Of a stretch of 64,000 bases of DNA, positions 63,216-64,000 are shown piece after piece; position 1 is the stretch's first letter, and each line of letters begins with the position of its first letter. The translations under genes and the position numbers were made by a program. Under the pieces are notes generated by a model. It worked only from the letters and a program-made list of their open reading frames with translations. It had not been told where the DNA came from and ran no database searches. Source of the DNA: an uncultured Kiloniellaceae bacterium (GTDB lineage: Bacteria; Pseudomonadota; Alphaproteobacteria; Kiloniellales; Kiloniellaceae); the NCBI GenBank assembly GCA_947500035.1, contig CANMQP010000012.1, positions 124,001 through 188,000 of the forward strand, in the 5' to 3' direction.

Positions 63216-64000
63216 ATGACCATGCACGGACAAAACGTAGAGCTGTCCGGTGTTTCCATGACCTATCCCAATGGATTCACCGCGGTTCACCCCACCGATC
63301 TGACGATCAACGCGGGGGAGTTCTTCTCGATTCTCGGTCCCTCAGGCTGCGGCAAGACCACCATCCTGCGGATGATCTCCGGTTTTCTGGATCCTTCGAC
63401 CGGCTCGATTTCGATCGGCGCGCAGTCCGTCAACGGTTTAGGGCCCAACAAACGCCCCACCGCCCTGATCTTCCAGACCCTGGCACTCTTCCCGCTCATG
63501 AGTGTGTGGGAAAACGTCGCCTTCGGACTGGAGGCGCGCGGCGTCAACAAACAGGAACGCCGCCGCAAAGCCGAGGAGTTACTTGAACTCGTCGCGTTGA
63601 CCGGCCAGGCCGAAAAAAAACCCACTGAGCTCTCCGGCGGCCAGCGACAGCGTGTCGCCGTCGCGCGCGCTCTTGCGGTCGAACCGGCGGTGCTGCTGCT
63701 GGACGAGCCGCTCTCGGCGCTCGATCTCAAACTCCGGCAGCACATGCGGGCGGAGTTGAAGGACATCCAGCGCAAAACCGGCGTCACCTTCATCTACATC
63801 ACCCACGACCAGGGGGAAGCCCTGGCCATGTCCGACCGGGTCGCGGTCATGAACGAAGGCAGGATCGAGCAAATCGCGTCCGCGGCGGAGCTTTACAACG
63901 CCCCGCAAACCCCCTTCGCGGCCACCTTCGTCGGCGAACAGAACGTCTTTGGCGGCCGGGTGAAACACACCAACGGCACCACGGTCGAGGTCGAAACCGG
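63216..64000 (+). CDS. Pot-type ABC transporter ATPase, partial at window edge
   Basis: The first 261 codons of an ATPase that continues past the window. Walker A GPSGCGKTTIL near 43, Q-loop FQTLALFPLM, signature LSGGQRQRVAVARAL, Walker B VLLLDEPLSALD, then the switch ITHDQGEALAMSDRV; the C-terminal TOBE region is only begun. ATG at 63216 has only a weak AAG ahead; the ATG two codons later is an alternative. Partner of the preceding binding protein, with the permeases expected outside. Confidence 0.88.
   Translation, partial: MTMHGQNVELSGVSMTYPNGFTAVHPTDLTINAGEFFSILGPSGCGKTTILRMISGFLDPSTGSISIGAQSVNGLGPNKRPTALIFQTLALFPLMSVWENVAFGLEARGVNKQERRRKAEELLELVALTGQAEKKPTELSGGQRQRVAVARALAVEPAVLLLDEPLSALDLKLRQHMRAELKDIQRKTGVTFIYITHDQGEALAMSDRVAVMNEGRIEQIASAAELYNAPQTPFAATFVGEQNVFGGRVKHTNGTTVEVET

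Overview
The window is dense, GC-rich bacterial DNA with about 58 protein genes and no rRNA or tRNA that I could recognise. Gene content (LivFGMHK, Dpp, Pot and TAXI-TRAP transporters, a paa cluster with a PaaN-type dehydrogenase, MocR and FCD regulators, a PEP-CTERM protein) suggests a heterotrophic alphaproteobacterium, probably marine or saline and of the Rhodospirillales/Kiloniellales kind. That placement is inference. Almost every gene is catabolic, transport or regulatory, so this looks like a chromosomal catabolic region. I saw no insertion sequence, prophage, integrase or CRISPR.

Layout. (1) 28-4269, + strand: amidase, gamma-glutamyltransferase-like hydrolase and M20 peptidase, a peptide/amide-degrading operon whose promoter may lie outside the window. 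(2) 16910-4271, - strand: a 13-gene operon for CoA-dependent ('hybrid') anthranilate degradation: aminobenzoyl-CoA monooxygenase/reductase fusion, SDR, MarR regulator, enoyl-CoA hydratase, acyl-CoA dehydrogenase, aryl-CoA ligase, a complete branched-chain-type ABC importer, thioesterase and RidA. (3) 17041-19713, -: metal-dependent amidohydrolase plus CobW-type GTPase. (4) 20041-26255, +: peptide ABC transporter (5 genes) followed by paaY. (5) 26275-27342, -: lone phospholipase-D-like protein. (6) 27480-35504, -: phenylacetate genes paaG-I-K, a TetR regulator, paaX and paaABCDE, with paaN divergent at 35818. paaF, paaH and paaJ are not in the window.

(7) 37494-46630: divergent MocR regulator and a - strand set made of an enolase-superfamily enzyme, an FAD amine oxidase, a PotDABC-type ABC importer and a DMSP-lyase-like cupin. 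Its substrate is unknown, and it is the best candidate here for an undescribed pathway. (8) 46717-48345: GMC oxidoreductase. (9) 48342-58772: LysR regulator, TAXI-TRAP importer, D-amino-acid-dehydrogenase-like flavoprotein, PEP-CTERM protein, proline-racemase-family enzyme, a second enolase-superfamily enzyme, DapA-family aldolase/deaminase and an FCD regulator, together resembling a hydroxyproline (or hydroxyproline-betaine) degradation locus. (10) 58990-64000: ThDP enzyme, LacI regulator and the start of another PotD/PotA-type ABC system that runs off the edge.

A recurring feature is a strong GC-rich hairpin between the solute-binding-protein gene and the next transporter gene. It is seen in four of the five such gaps. 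Several short tandem or inverted repeats also lie between genes (9702-9739, 58825-58963, 60630-60714) or inside one (19533-19592).
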